Source: Armatimonadota bacterium (GTDB lineage: Bacteria > Armatimonadota > Fimbriimonadia > Fimbriimonadales > Fimbriimonadaceae). Taken from it: a DNA stretch of 33,598 bases. Location: the NCBI GenBank assembly GCA_020438215.1, contig JAGQUX010000026.1, forward strand, positions 1 to 33,598, given 5' to 3'. Position 1 is the stretch's first letter. Each line of letters opens with the position of its first letter. A model generated the notes under the pieces. The model saw nothing but the letters and a program-made list of their open reading frames with translations, did no database searches and was not told the origin of the DNA. Made by a program: the position numbers and the translations under genes. Positions 14,489-21,289 of the stretch are shown here, piece by piece.

Positions 14489-16486
14489 CTATCGCGCCCA
14501 GACAAGTTTCAGCGCAATCCGATCTCGAGCAGTTTGCGCGTTCGGGTCACCGACAATCACATACCACTCCAATCCCTTGCCACCAGCATTTCGATAGGCG
14601 AGGTACCAGTTCGAGTCGTCCTCGTTCTGCACAAAACGCGCAGTGAGTGATCGCGTCTTATCAATCTCCCAACCAACAGTGCCAATCGTTTGGTGCCGGG
14701 TTACACCATTGCGGAACATCGACTGCTGAAGCCCAAAATCAATCCCGGCGATGCGCTGGCTAGCATAGGCGTTCACAAAAGAGCTATAAACTCCATCCCG
14801 CTGTCCAACATTCCAACTTGCACCGAACTTGTTATAAGGGTGCGAGGCATTGAAATTAAGTCGCACGCTGGTGATCTGCTCGGGCTCATCTTCAAAACGG
14901 TGAGTGGAGTAGCCAACGCCGAAATTGATGTCGCTCCGAGTGGTCAAGCTGGCATTGAATTCGGCGGTTTTGCTGAAATTTGAATTGTCGAACTTCTCGT
15001 TATCTTCCAAGTACAGATCAATGTGAGCGCGTTGATATGGGCCCGAATTGTAGCGCGCGTTGTATTCACTGTAACTGTAGACACCGCGATACCCGGTGAA
15101 TGGAACTAAGCCTAGGCGCGCCTCAAAGTCAGGCTGGATGTACATCGCCCGAACCAAGGTGAAAAACCTTGGGACTTCGTAGTTGATACTCAACGAGCCT
15201 GCCTGGGATTGGTCACCCGAATCATCCGAGATTGCAAACTCGTGCTCCAAAGCCCAGTTTCCTTTGCTCAGAGAACCTGAAGTTCCGTAAACACGGTTCT
15301 GAATTGCGCCATCGCTTCTTGCTGTCCCAAAGAAGCTGATGTCACTGCGAGAATCGATTTGTCGGCGGTAATTGAAGACGGCATCTAGGCGATCCTTGTC
15401 TTCAACCGTTGCTAGAATCCCAACGTTGTCCTTATCTCCGACAGCACCAAAGAACTTGATCCCCTGATCAAAGTCGTCGATACGTTGCGAATAGAAGAGC
15501 CGGCCAATGCCGTGCTGACCATTCGGCGAAAAGAAGCCTGATCCTTCAGAGAAGAACGGTCGAGTTTCCGCTCGGAATCGCTCGGAGCGCGTAAAGCCAA
15601 TCCCGTCCACAACACCTTCAATGTTCTTGAAGTCAGGGTTCAAACTGAGAACCCCAGTCACCCGTGAATTCGGTCGGATGCGGAAGTCGATCCCTGATCG
15701 GAAAGAGTATTTGGGGTCAGCATCCTCGTCGTATTCCGGCGAGAGATAGCCCAGCATCTCAACTTTGGTCGTTTCCTTTGGTTTTTCTGGATATTGAACA
15801 CCAGTCATCACACCGTTCCGCTCAACCAAATCACGCAGAGTGAGAGGTGCCCAGCGGCTTTCCACTTTCAGCGCATGATCCCAGCGAGCGAAGTTGATTA
15901 AACAATCGCCTTGCTGCCCGTCAGGAAAATTGAGAATGCCCCAAGGAATGAAAACCTCCCCGCTCCATCCCTTTTCGTTTTTGGAAGCGGCCGCTTTCCA
16001 ATCACCCGTCCATTCGCGCTTGGCTGCGCGACCACCGGCAATCTGCTCCGAACGAGCCCCTAGCGGATTGATCCGAAATTGAGACGCACTATTCCAATCC
16101 TTTTTATTGAGCGGGTCAATCACGATCACAAAGAAATCTTCGCCTTGGAAGCGGATGCCATCCTGCTTCGTCAGTGCAACGACACCGCTTGGATCGGAAT
16201 CCAAGCAGGTGAAACCAACGTAAACGCCTTCGGGAACTACACCAACAAACAGTTCTGTTTGATCGCCAACCGGTTCCCCAGTGTTGTCGTCAATCAGTCC
16301 AGTGAGACGCTCCGCACCCGCCCATTCCCCTTCCGAAATCACCCCATCCAAAGTGGGGGGAGCGGAAAGAGTCTTTGCTGGGAAAGAATTGGGCTTGGTA
16401 TCGTCTGCCAAACAGATCGAAGAAGTCCCCAAAAGGCACAGGGCCATCATCGCCAATCGCACGTTGGCACATTCAAAATTTCTCAT
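14489..16486 (-). CDS. Exported CBM9-like / DUF5916 protein with predicted outer-membrane beta-barrel
   Basis: 665 residues from ATG 16486 (a TTG two codons earlier is the other option). The signal peptide has a hydrophobic core LAMMALCLLGTSSICLA before a DD cleavage region. Residues about 35-235 form a CBM9-like sandwich (PPTLDGVISEGEWAGAERL, then FFVIVIDPLNKKDWNSASQF, WSGEVFIPWGIL). The remainder matches DUF5916: alternating beta strands with RAETRPFFSEGSGFF, and an end KLVWAR typical of barrel C-termini. It is probably an outer-membrane protein linked to polysaccharide or small-ligand handling, but no substrate is known. Its presence argues for a diderm cell. It converges with ubiD. Confidence 0.85.
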   Translation of the reverse strand: MRNFECANVRLAMMALCLLGTSSICLADDTKPNSFPAKTLSAPPTLDGVISEGEWAGAERLTGLIDDNTGEPVGDQTELFVGVVPEGVYVGFTCLDSDPSGVVALTKQDGIRFQGEDFFVIVIDPLNKKDWNSASQFRINPLGARSEQIAGGRAAKREWTGDWKAAASKNEKGWSGEVFIPWGILNFPDGQQGDCLINFARWDHALKVESRWAPLTLRDLVERNGVMTGVQYPEKPKETTKVEMLGYLSPEYDEDADPKYSFRSGIDFRIRPNSRVTGVLSLNPDFKNIEGVVDGIGFTRSERFRAETRPFFSEGSGFFSPNGQHGIGRLFYSQRIDDFDQGIKFFGAVGDKDNVGILATVEDKDRLDAVFNYRRQIDSRSDISFFGTARSDGAIQNRVYGTSGSLSKGNWALEHEFAISDDSGDQSQAGSLSINYEVPRFFTLVRAMYIQPDFEARLGLVPFTGYRGVYSYSEYNARYNSGPYQRAHIDLYLEDNEKFDNSNFSKTAEFNASLTTRSDINFGVGYSTHRFEDEPEQITSVRLNFNASHPYNKFGASWNVGQRDGVYSSFVNAYASQRIAGIDFGLQQSMFRNGVTRHQTIGTVGWEIDKTRSLTARFVQNEDDSNWYLAYRNAGGKGLEWYVIVGDPNAQTARDRIALKLVWAR

Positions 16487-16617
16487 TTTCAAAAACGCAA
16501 CCTCAACAAATCAGAAGATCATTCTGTATGCGGTTCCCTACGGGCCCAAGGCTTCGGAAAGTTGCGCATTGTTCAAAAAATGTGAAATTCATCGTCACAC
16601 GCTCAGAACAATTGCCG

Positions 16618-16625
16618 GGTATCAT
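16618..16625 (+). promoter_or_regulatory. Putative -10 box upstream of the TfoX-N gene (GGTATCAT)
   Basis: GGTATCAT matches the box seen elsewhere in the window. The predicted start near 16632 coincides with the beginning of a strong hairpin, giving a structured leader of about 75 nt before the ATG at 16707. Confidence 0.35.
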
Positions 16626-16626
16626 T

Positions 16627-16682
16627 GGGTTCCGGGCGCGAGCCCGGGGCCTGGGTTAATTATTGCAATATTTTTTTGAACC
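16627..16682 (+). promoter_or_regulatory. Two consecutive hairpins in the leader of the TfoX-N gene
   Basis: The first stem pairs 16627-16637 with 16642-16652 (core CCGGGC-gcga-GCCCGG, a GNRA-type tetraloop, extended by G-C and G-U pairs). The second pairs GGGTT (16653-16657) with AACCC (16678-16682) around an AT-rich interior containing ATTGCAAT and seven T. The GGGTTC at 16627 could instead pair with GAACCC at 16677, so the two folds can compete. Confidence 0.5.
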
Positions 16683-16706
16683 CGGCCTCCCAAGGACTCA
16701 ATAATA

Positions 16707-17039
16707 ATGGTGTACCGGCCGATTCGCTACGAACAAATGATGAAGGCAGCGGAGGGAATGGATGTACGAGCCCGCCGCATGTTTGATGGCATGGCCATCT
16801 ATACAGGCGAAAAAATGTTCGCCTATTTGGTGGGAGAAGATATCGGACTCAAGCTTTCGCCTGAAGATCGAAACACTGCGCTCTCTCTGAATGGAGCAGA
16901 GCCGTTGCGAGCCGCACCCGATGCCGAACCAATGAAGGAGTACGTCCGAATGCCCAAAGATGTGTTGGACGACTACGAAGGGTTCGTTTGCTGGGTGAAG
17001 AAAAGCGCGCAATACGCCACAAACCAAGCCGTTCACTAA
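16707..17039 (+). CDS. TfoX N-terminal-domain protein
   Basis: 110 residues, a single TfoX_N domain: RRMFDGMAIYTGEKMFAYLVGEDIGLKL, a short helix, GAEPLRAAPDAEPMKEYVRMP, and a final helix DDYEGFVCWVKKSAQYA. In Haemophilus, full-length TfoX/Sxy activates competence genes with CRP. Stand-alone TfoX_N proteins are widespread with no defined role, so a competence link is only suggestive, though dprA and cinA are nearby. The start is supported by AAGGA about 10 nt upstream. It is preceded by a structured leader and followed by a structured region with an intrinsic terminator. Confidence 0.85.
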   Translation: MVYRPIRYEQMMKAAEGMDVRARRMFDGMAIYTGEKMFAYLVGEDIGLKLSPEDRNTALSLNGAEPLRAAPDAEPMKEYVRMPKDVLDDYEGFVCWVKKSAQYATNQAVH

Positions 17040-17060
17040 GAACGACTGCAACATAAAACC

Positions 17061-17113
17061 GAGAGCGAGAACGCAGGTGCAAGGGTGCAAACCGGTTCTC
17101 AAAACATGCTCTC
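17061..17113 (+). ncRNA. Nested stem-loop RNA element upstream of pfkA (candidate leader or 3'-UTR RNA)
   Basis: An outer stem GAGAGC (17061-17066) pairs with GCTCTC (17108-17113). An inner stem GAGAAC (17067-17072) pairs with GTTCTC (17095-17100). Inside, GG/CC and TGCA-aggg-TGCA form a further hairpin. The asymmetric bulge aaaacat (17101-17107) joins inner and outer stems. It sits between the TfoX-N stop and an intrinsic terminator that ends 26 nt before pfkA. I recognise no known riboswitch class. Confidence 0.45.
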
Positions 17114-17131
17114 ACACGACGAAAAACGACG

Positions 17132-17171
17132 CCGGGGTCTGAATCTTAATTCGATTTAGTCCCCGGTTTTT
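17132..17171 (+). terminator. Strong intrinsic terminator before pfkA
   Basis: CCGGGG (17132-17137) pairs with CCCCGG (17161-17166). After a T-T mismatch the stem continues CTGAATC (17139-17145) with GATTTAG (17153-17159, one G-U) around a 7-nt loop. TTTTT (17167-17171) follows at once. It ends TfoX-N transcription and/or acts as an attenuator in the pfkA leader. Confidence 0.8.
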
Positions 17172-17197
17172 CAAATTTGGCGAGAGAAAGAAACTCA

Positions 17198-18160
17198 TTG
17201 AACAAGATCGGAGTGATTACCAGCGGGGGCGACGCGCCAGGAATGAACGCGGCGGTTCGCGGTGTTGTGCGAGCGGCACTCGCTCGCGGGGTCGAGGTTG
17301 TCGGATTCCAACACGGTTACCGTGGCATCATTTCCGAGGATTTTGTTAATCTCACCACCCAATCTGTTGGTGGCATCATCCACCAGGGCGGCACAATGCT
17401 CCGCACCGCCCGCAGCTCGCAATTTCGCGACTACGAAGGCCGTAAGCAAGCCTTCGAAGTATTAATGTCCAACGAAGTGGAAGGGCTAGTTGTCATCGGC
17501 GGGGATGGGTCGCTCACCGGGGCAAAAACGCTCAGCGAAGAATTTGATTATCCGATCATGGGATTACCCGGCACGATTGATAACGACATCGCCGGCACCG
17601 ACTTCTCCATCGGCTTTGACACTGCTGTCAATACCGCAATGGAAGCCATTGACAAAATCCGTGACACAGCGTATTCGCACGAGCGAGTCTTTGTAGTCGA
17701 GGTAATGGGGCGACGGAACGGGTTCATTGCGCTTGAGGTGGCACTATCCTCCGGGGCAGAAGCCGTGCTGATTCCTGAAGTCCCGTTTTCTCTCCTCGAA
17801 ATCTGCGACAACCTCAAAAAAGCACGAACACGCGGGAAGCGCAGTTCCATCATCGTTGTCGCCGAGGGTGCAGGTCGCGCGAGCGACGTCCGCGACTTTG
17901 TCGCCAAAAACACAGGCTTTGAAGCGAGATATATCGTTCTCGGTCACATGCAGCGCGGAGGGTCACCCACCGCCTTTGATCGAGTTCTAGCCCTTCGTCT
18001 TGGTGCATATGCGGCAAACCGCCTGATTAATGGTTACAGCGGCGAAATGATCGGCGTGGACGGCGGAAAGCTGGTTCACAACCCAATCAGCTATGTCCTT
18101 TCCACCGAGCGCACGATTGACCCAGAACGACTCCTCCTTGTGGATGTCATGTCGTCATGA
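17198..18160 (+). CDS. pfkA: ATP-dependent 6-phosphofructokinase
   Basis: 320 residues from a TTG at 17198, the same length as E. coli PfkA and putting GGDGS at 101-105, where E. coli has D103/G104. An in-frame TTG at 17177 would add 7 residues and begins just after the terminator T-run. Gly at 104 indicates ATP rather than PPi as donor. Other motifs are SGGDAPGMNAAVRG, PGTIDNDIAGTD with the catalytic Asp (about D128), VEVMGRRNGFIAL and LGHMQRGGSPTAFDR. It commits fructose 6-phosphate to glycolysis. Its TGA overlaps the next ATG (ATGA), coupling it to a PfkB-family kinase. Confidence 0.95.
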   Translation: MNKIGVITSGGDAPGMNAAVRGVVRAALARGVEVVGFQHGYRGIISEDFVNLTTQSVGGIIHQGGTMLRTARSSQFRDYEGRKQAFEVLMSNEVEGLVVIGGDGSLTGAKTLSEEFDYPIMGLPGTIDNDIAGTDFSIGFDTAVNTAMEAIDKIRDTAYSHERVFVVEVMGRRNGFIALEVALSSGAEAVLIPEVPFSLLEICDNLKKARTRGKRSSIIVVAEGAGRASDVRDFVAKNTGFEARYIVLGHMQRGGSPTAFDRVLALRLGAYAANRLINGYSGEMIGVDGGKLVHNPISYVLSTERTIDPERLLLVDVMSS

Positions 18161-19104
18161 TTCTTTCGATCACCCTCAACGCAGCCGTTGACCACATCCT
18201 TTTCATCAACGGGCTTAAACCTCATGACACCAACCGTGTTCAAACCATGCAGACTGATGCGGGGGGCAAGGGCATCAACCTTAGCCGGATTGCCGTTGAA
18301 CTCGGGGCAAAGTCAATCGCAACAGGATTCCTTGGTGGAGGGCCGGGGGCATTCATCAAGCACGTTCTGGATTGTCAGGGCGTGGAGCACGATTTCATTG
18401 AGACAGCAGAGGAAACACGTACCAATCTCAACGTCGAGAGTGGCGATGGCCCGCCGACAACCTTCAATGCTAAGGGACATCATGTCACCGAGTCGGAGTG
18501 GAGCCAACTCCTTGAGAAAGTCCAACCTTTGTTAGTGCAAGCCGATTGGGTTGCAATGGGAGGAAGCCTGCCTCCTGGTGTCCCCACCGACGCGTTTCGA
18601 ACGCTTGGGCGCCTCGCCAAGGAACACAACTGCAAAGTGATGCTTGATGCGGATGGCGAGCCGATGCAGCTCGGTCTCGAATGCGTTCCCGATCTTATCA
18701 AGCCAAACGTCCGCGAGGCGGAACGCCTCCTCAATCGCGAATTGGTTGACAAGGAAGATGCGATCTGCGAAGCAGCCAAGGAACTTCAAGCTCAACTTAA
18801 AAATGGAGGAAGTCACGACCCAGTGGTCATCATCTCTCGCGGGAAAAAGGGCGCAATCCTCGCCGATGAACTTGGCATTCTGATCGGAGAAGGGATCGAA
18901 GTGCAATCTGCCTCGACCATAGGCTCCGGCGATTCGATGCTGGGTGGCTATCTCTATGCTTTGGAAACGCGTCTGTCCCGTGAGGAGGCATTGCAATACG
19001 GCCTTGCGGCAGGAGCAGCCACCGCCATCACCGATGGAACAGAAATCGGGCGAAAGCCGGTGATTCTGGACTTACTGGCCCGTGCCGTTGTCCGCCGAAT
19101 GTAG
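18157..19104 (+). CDS. PfkB-family hexose-phosphate kinase (1-phosphofructokinase/tagatose-6-phosphate kinase type)
   Basis: 315 residues. The start SITLNAAVDHI and AGGKGINLSRIAVELG match the FruK/LacC subgroup. NxxE is seen as KPNVREAE, and STIGSGDSMLGG carries the anion hole and catalytic base D259. Substrate could be fructose 1-phosphate, tagatose 6-phosphate or fructose 6-phosphate; no PTS or sugar genes nearby decide this. It overlaps pfkA by 4 nt, so both sugar-phosphate kinases are probably made together. A tRNA gene with its own promoter follows. Confidence 0.9.
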   Translation: MILSITLNAAVDHILFINGLKPHDTNRVQTMQTDAGGKGINLSRIAVELGAKSIATGFLGGGPGAFIKHVLDCQGVEHDFIETAEETRTNLNVESGDGPPTTFNAKGHHVTESEWSQLLEKVQPLLVQADWVAMGGSLPPGVPTDAFRTLGRLAKEHNCKVMLDADGEPMQLGLECVPDLIKPNVREAERLLNRELVDKEDAICEAAKELQAQLKNGGSHDPVVIISRGKKGAILADELGILIGEGIEVQSASTIGSGDSMLGGYLYALETRLSREEALQYGLAAGAATAITDGTEIGRKPVILDLLARAVVRRM

Positions 19105-19130
19105 GTCCTCGCACGAATCCTGAATCCGGC

Positions 19131-19139
19131 TGGTATCCT
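19131..19139 (+). promoter_or_regulatory. Putative extended -10 promoter of tRNA-Leu
   Basis: TGG-TATCCT is an extended -10 form. The predicted start near 19146 leaves about 13 nt before the mature tRNA 5' end. Confidence 0.45.
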
Positions 19140-19158
19140 TTCCCTTCGCAAAACCCCT

Positions 19159-19244
19159 GCCGGGGTGGCGGAATGGTAGACGCGGCGGTCTCAAAAACCG
19201 CTGAGGTTAAACTCGTGAGGGTTCGAGTCCCTCCCCCGGCACCA
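19159..19244 (+). tRNA. tRNA-Leu (anticodon CAA)
   Basis: A 7-bp acceptor stem GCCGGGG (19159-19165) pairs with CCCCGGC (19234-19240), followed by A and an encoded CCA. The anticodon stem GCGGT/ACCGC encloses the loop CTCAAAA, so the anticodon is CAA (19192-19194) and reads UUG. The long variable arm (gaggttaaactc region) is typical of class II leucine tRNAs, and ggttcgagtcc is a standard T arm. Confidence 0.97.
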
Positions 19245-19314
19245 ACTTTCCCCCTGATTTGAGAAACTTACCGGGTCAGAATGCGTCGAATTCTATAGAA
19301 GGAGACCCGTACTC

Positions 19315-20022
19315 ATGCGCATTTTTACGACTCTCGTGGCACTTGCTTGTGCCGCATTTGGATTTTCACAACTCACCAACCAGAACGCCTACGGCGCACC
19401 AGTCGATTGGAAGACCGTTGCCGAAGGCAGTAATTCTCGAATTCTTACCGCTGGACAAGCGGTCATTACCTCGCCAGTAATTTGGCAGTCCTACTTCTCG
19501 CAAATGGTGGGTGATCGCAATATCGGTGATACGCCCGCCCCGCTACTGTGCAACTTTGGCACGCAAGATTTGATTGTTGTTCATATGGGTCAGCGCCCGA
19601 CAACTGGGTATCGAACCTACGTGACGAGTATCGAACGACCAAAATTTGGCGTTAAACAGGTGAACATCGTCATGATGTCCCCTCCGCCGAGTGCCGTTCT
19701 CGCCCAGCAGATGATCAGCCCTTATGTGGTGATCGTTGCCAACAAAGCCAGCGGCCAATACGACTTCAAATGGATCCCGGTAATCAACAATCAAGTTTCT
19801 GTTTTTGGTGGCGGTGGTAGCACCTGCGGATGCACCTGTCCTTGTTGCGCTAGCGGACAATGCCACGGAGGTCATCCTGGCGGAAACGGCGGTGGAATCG
19901 TCATCAACGGTAACACCGGTCAAGTCGTGAGCGGCGGCAATTTACAAGGCAATCGTTATCCCGATATCTGCCCACCGCTACCTTCAGTCCCGCCGGCTCC
20001 ACGTCGGAATGGCGGAAACTGA
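19315..20022 (+). CDS. Secreted PrcB C-terminal-domain protein with Cys/Gly-rich tail
   Basis: 235 residues. The N-terminus MRIFTTLVALACAAFGFSQ is a signal peptide. Residues about 75-140 match PrcB_C (PF14343): DLIVVHMGQRPTTGYRTYV, then VNIVMMSPPPSAVLAQQMISPYVVIVANK. PrcB was named from a spirochaete protease complex; domain members are usually exported. The C-terminal third is low complexity, with a Gly run, the cluster CGCTCPCCASGQCHGG with six cysteines, more Gly/Asn and a Pro-rich end. AAGGAG lies 10 nt before the ATG. The end overlaps the ATG annotated for cinA by 14 nt. Confidence 0.8.
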   Translation: MRIFTTLVALACAAFGFSQLTNQNAYGAPVDWKTVAEGSNSRILTAGQAVITSPVIWQSYFSQMVGDRNIGDTPAPLLCNFGTQDLIVVHMGQRPTTGYRTYVTSIERPKFGVKQVNIVMMSPPPSAVLAQQMISPYVVIVANKASGQYDFKWIPVINNQVSVFGGGGSTCGCTCPCCASGQCHGGHPGGNGGGIVINGNTGQVVSGGNLQGNRYPDICPPLPSVPPAPRRNGGN

Positions 20023-21289
20023 ACATGAATTGAAATTCGCGGAAACGGTCTCTATAGGAACAGAGCTCCTGCTCGGCCAGATTGTTGATAGCAATGCGGC
20101 GGAGCTCGGTGCTCTTTTTGCTGAATGCGGCATCGGGCACCGCTATCGCCAGACAGTGGGAGATTCTTTGCCAAGAATGGTGGATGGACTCCGACTCGCT
20201 CTCTCCCGTTCGGATATTGTGATCACGATTGGTGGGCTTGGCCCCACTGCCGATGATCTCACCCGCCAAGCCATCGCCGAAGCTCTTGATGATGAGCTTA
20301 TTTTAGATGATTCGGTCAAAAAGCACCTCATTGACCTTCTCGAAAAGCGCCGTGTGCCGATTGTTGAGTCACAGTTTCGGCAAGCCATGCGCCCAAGTTG
20401 CTCTGAGATCATCCCAAACCCAAACGGTTCTGCCCCAGGGCTAATTGCCCGGAAGGGCGGGAAAATTGTTGTTGCGCTTCCCGGCCCGCCAAACGAATTT
20501 CGACCAATGATTCGTGGGGCGGTTCGCGATCTTCTAGTCGAGCAAGGCGACGGAGTGATCGCCTCGCATGAGTTCCGAATCGTCGGGGTTTCAGAAGCCA
20601 GCCTGGACGAACAGCTCGCTGATCTCATGTCCGCTGAAGATGTGACCCTTGCCCCTTACGCAAAATTGGGAGAAATTCACCTACGAGCTACAACCCGCGC
20701 TGCAGACTCAAATGAAGCCGAATCAAAGATGCAGAACGTGATCCAGACCATTCGTTCTCGAATGGGAAACACAGTCTACTCCGAGTCTGGGCAAACATTG
20801 GCGGAAGCGATCGTTGCTCAACTCAGGAGCCTTGGGCAAACCCTTGGAGTTGCGGAGAGTTGTACAGGCGGATTGCTTGGTGGAGCGATCACTTCCGTCT
20901 CTGGTTCAAGCGAAGTATTTGCGGGAGGCTTTCTTACTTATGCAACCGAGCAAAAGCACCTCATGATGGGCGTACCACACGAAATCCTCAGGAGTCCGGA
21001 TATGGGGGCAGTCAGCGAAGAGTGCGCACTGGCAATGGCGGAAGGCGTCCGTTCAAAGCTCGGTGTGGATTGGGGAGTCAGCATCACTGGAGTTGTTGGC
21101 ACAGAAGAGTACGAAGAAAACGGCGTCCAGAAACCCAATGGGCTAGTCTTTATTGGAGTAGCGGGCCCGAACGGCGCCAAGGCACACCGTAATCTCTTTA
21201 TGGGGAGTCGGGAGACGGTTCGGGGCAGAGCAACGGCGCAGGCTTTGATTCTCCTGCGCCGTCATTTGCTCAAGATTGAACTAGATTAG
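20009..21289 (+). CDS. cinA: CinA: NMN deamidase / competence-damage protein
   Basis: 426 residues, usual CinA size. The N-terminal MoCF-type (COG1058) domain has SIGTELLLGQIVDSNA, TIGGLGPTADDLTRQA, NPNGSAPG and VALPGPPNEFRPM. The C-terminal PncC domain (about 265-426) has VAESCTGGLLGGAITSVSGSS, FAGGFLTYA, TGVVGTE and GLVFIGVAG. The PncC domain converts nicotinamide mononucleotide to nicotinate mononucleotide for NAD recycling, and the full protein is linked to competence in some bacteria. A TTG at 20030 would give MKFAETVSIGTELLLG, nearer to the family start, and remove the overlap with the PrcB gene. The stop overlaps the convergent S9 peptidase gene by 4 nt. Confidence 0.95.
   Translation: MAETEHELKFAETVSIGTELLLGQIVDSNAAELGALFAECGIGHRYRQTVGDSLPRMVDGLRLALSRSDIVITIGGLGPTADDLTRQAIAEALDDELILDDSVKKHLIDLLEKRRVPIVESQFRQAMRPSCSEIIPNPNGSAPGLIARKGGKIVVALPGPPNEFRPMIRGAVRDLLVEQGDGVIASHEFRIVGVSEASLDEQLADLMSAEDVTLAPYAKLGEIHLRATTRAADSNEAESKMQNVIQTIRSRMGNTVYSESGQTLAEAIVAQLRSLGQTLGVAESCTGGLLGGAITSVSGSSEVFAGGFLTYATEQKHLMMGVPHEILRSPDMGAVSEECALAMAEGVRSKLGVDWGVSITGVVGTEEYEENGVQKPNGLVFIGVAGPNGAKAHRNLFMGSRETVRGRATAQALILLRRHLLKIELD

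Noticed and set aside
17071-17100. Resemblance of AGGGTGCAAACC to the cyclic-di-GMP (GEMM) riboswitch core
   Set aside because: An extra base interrupts the core, and the paired GGGACGCAAAGCC half of GEMM is missing.
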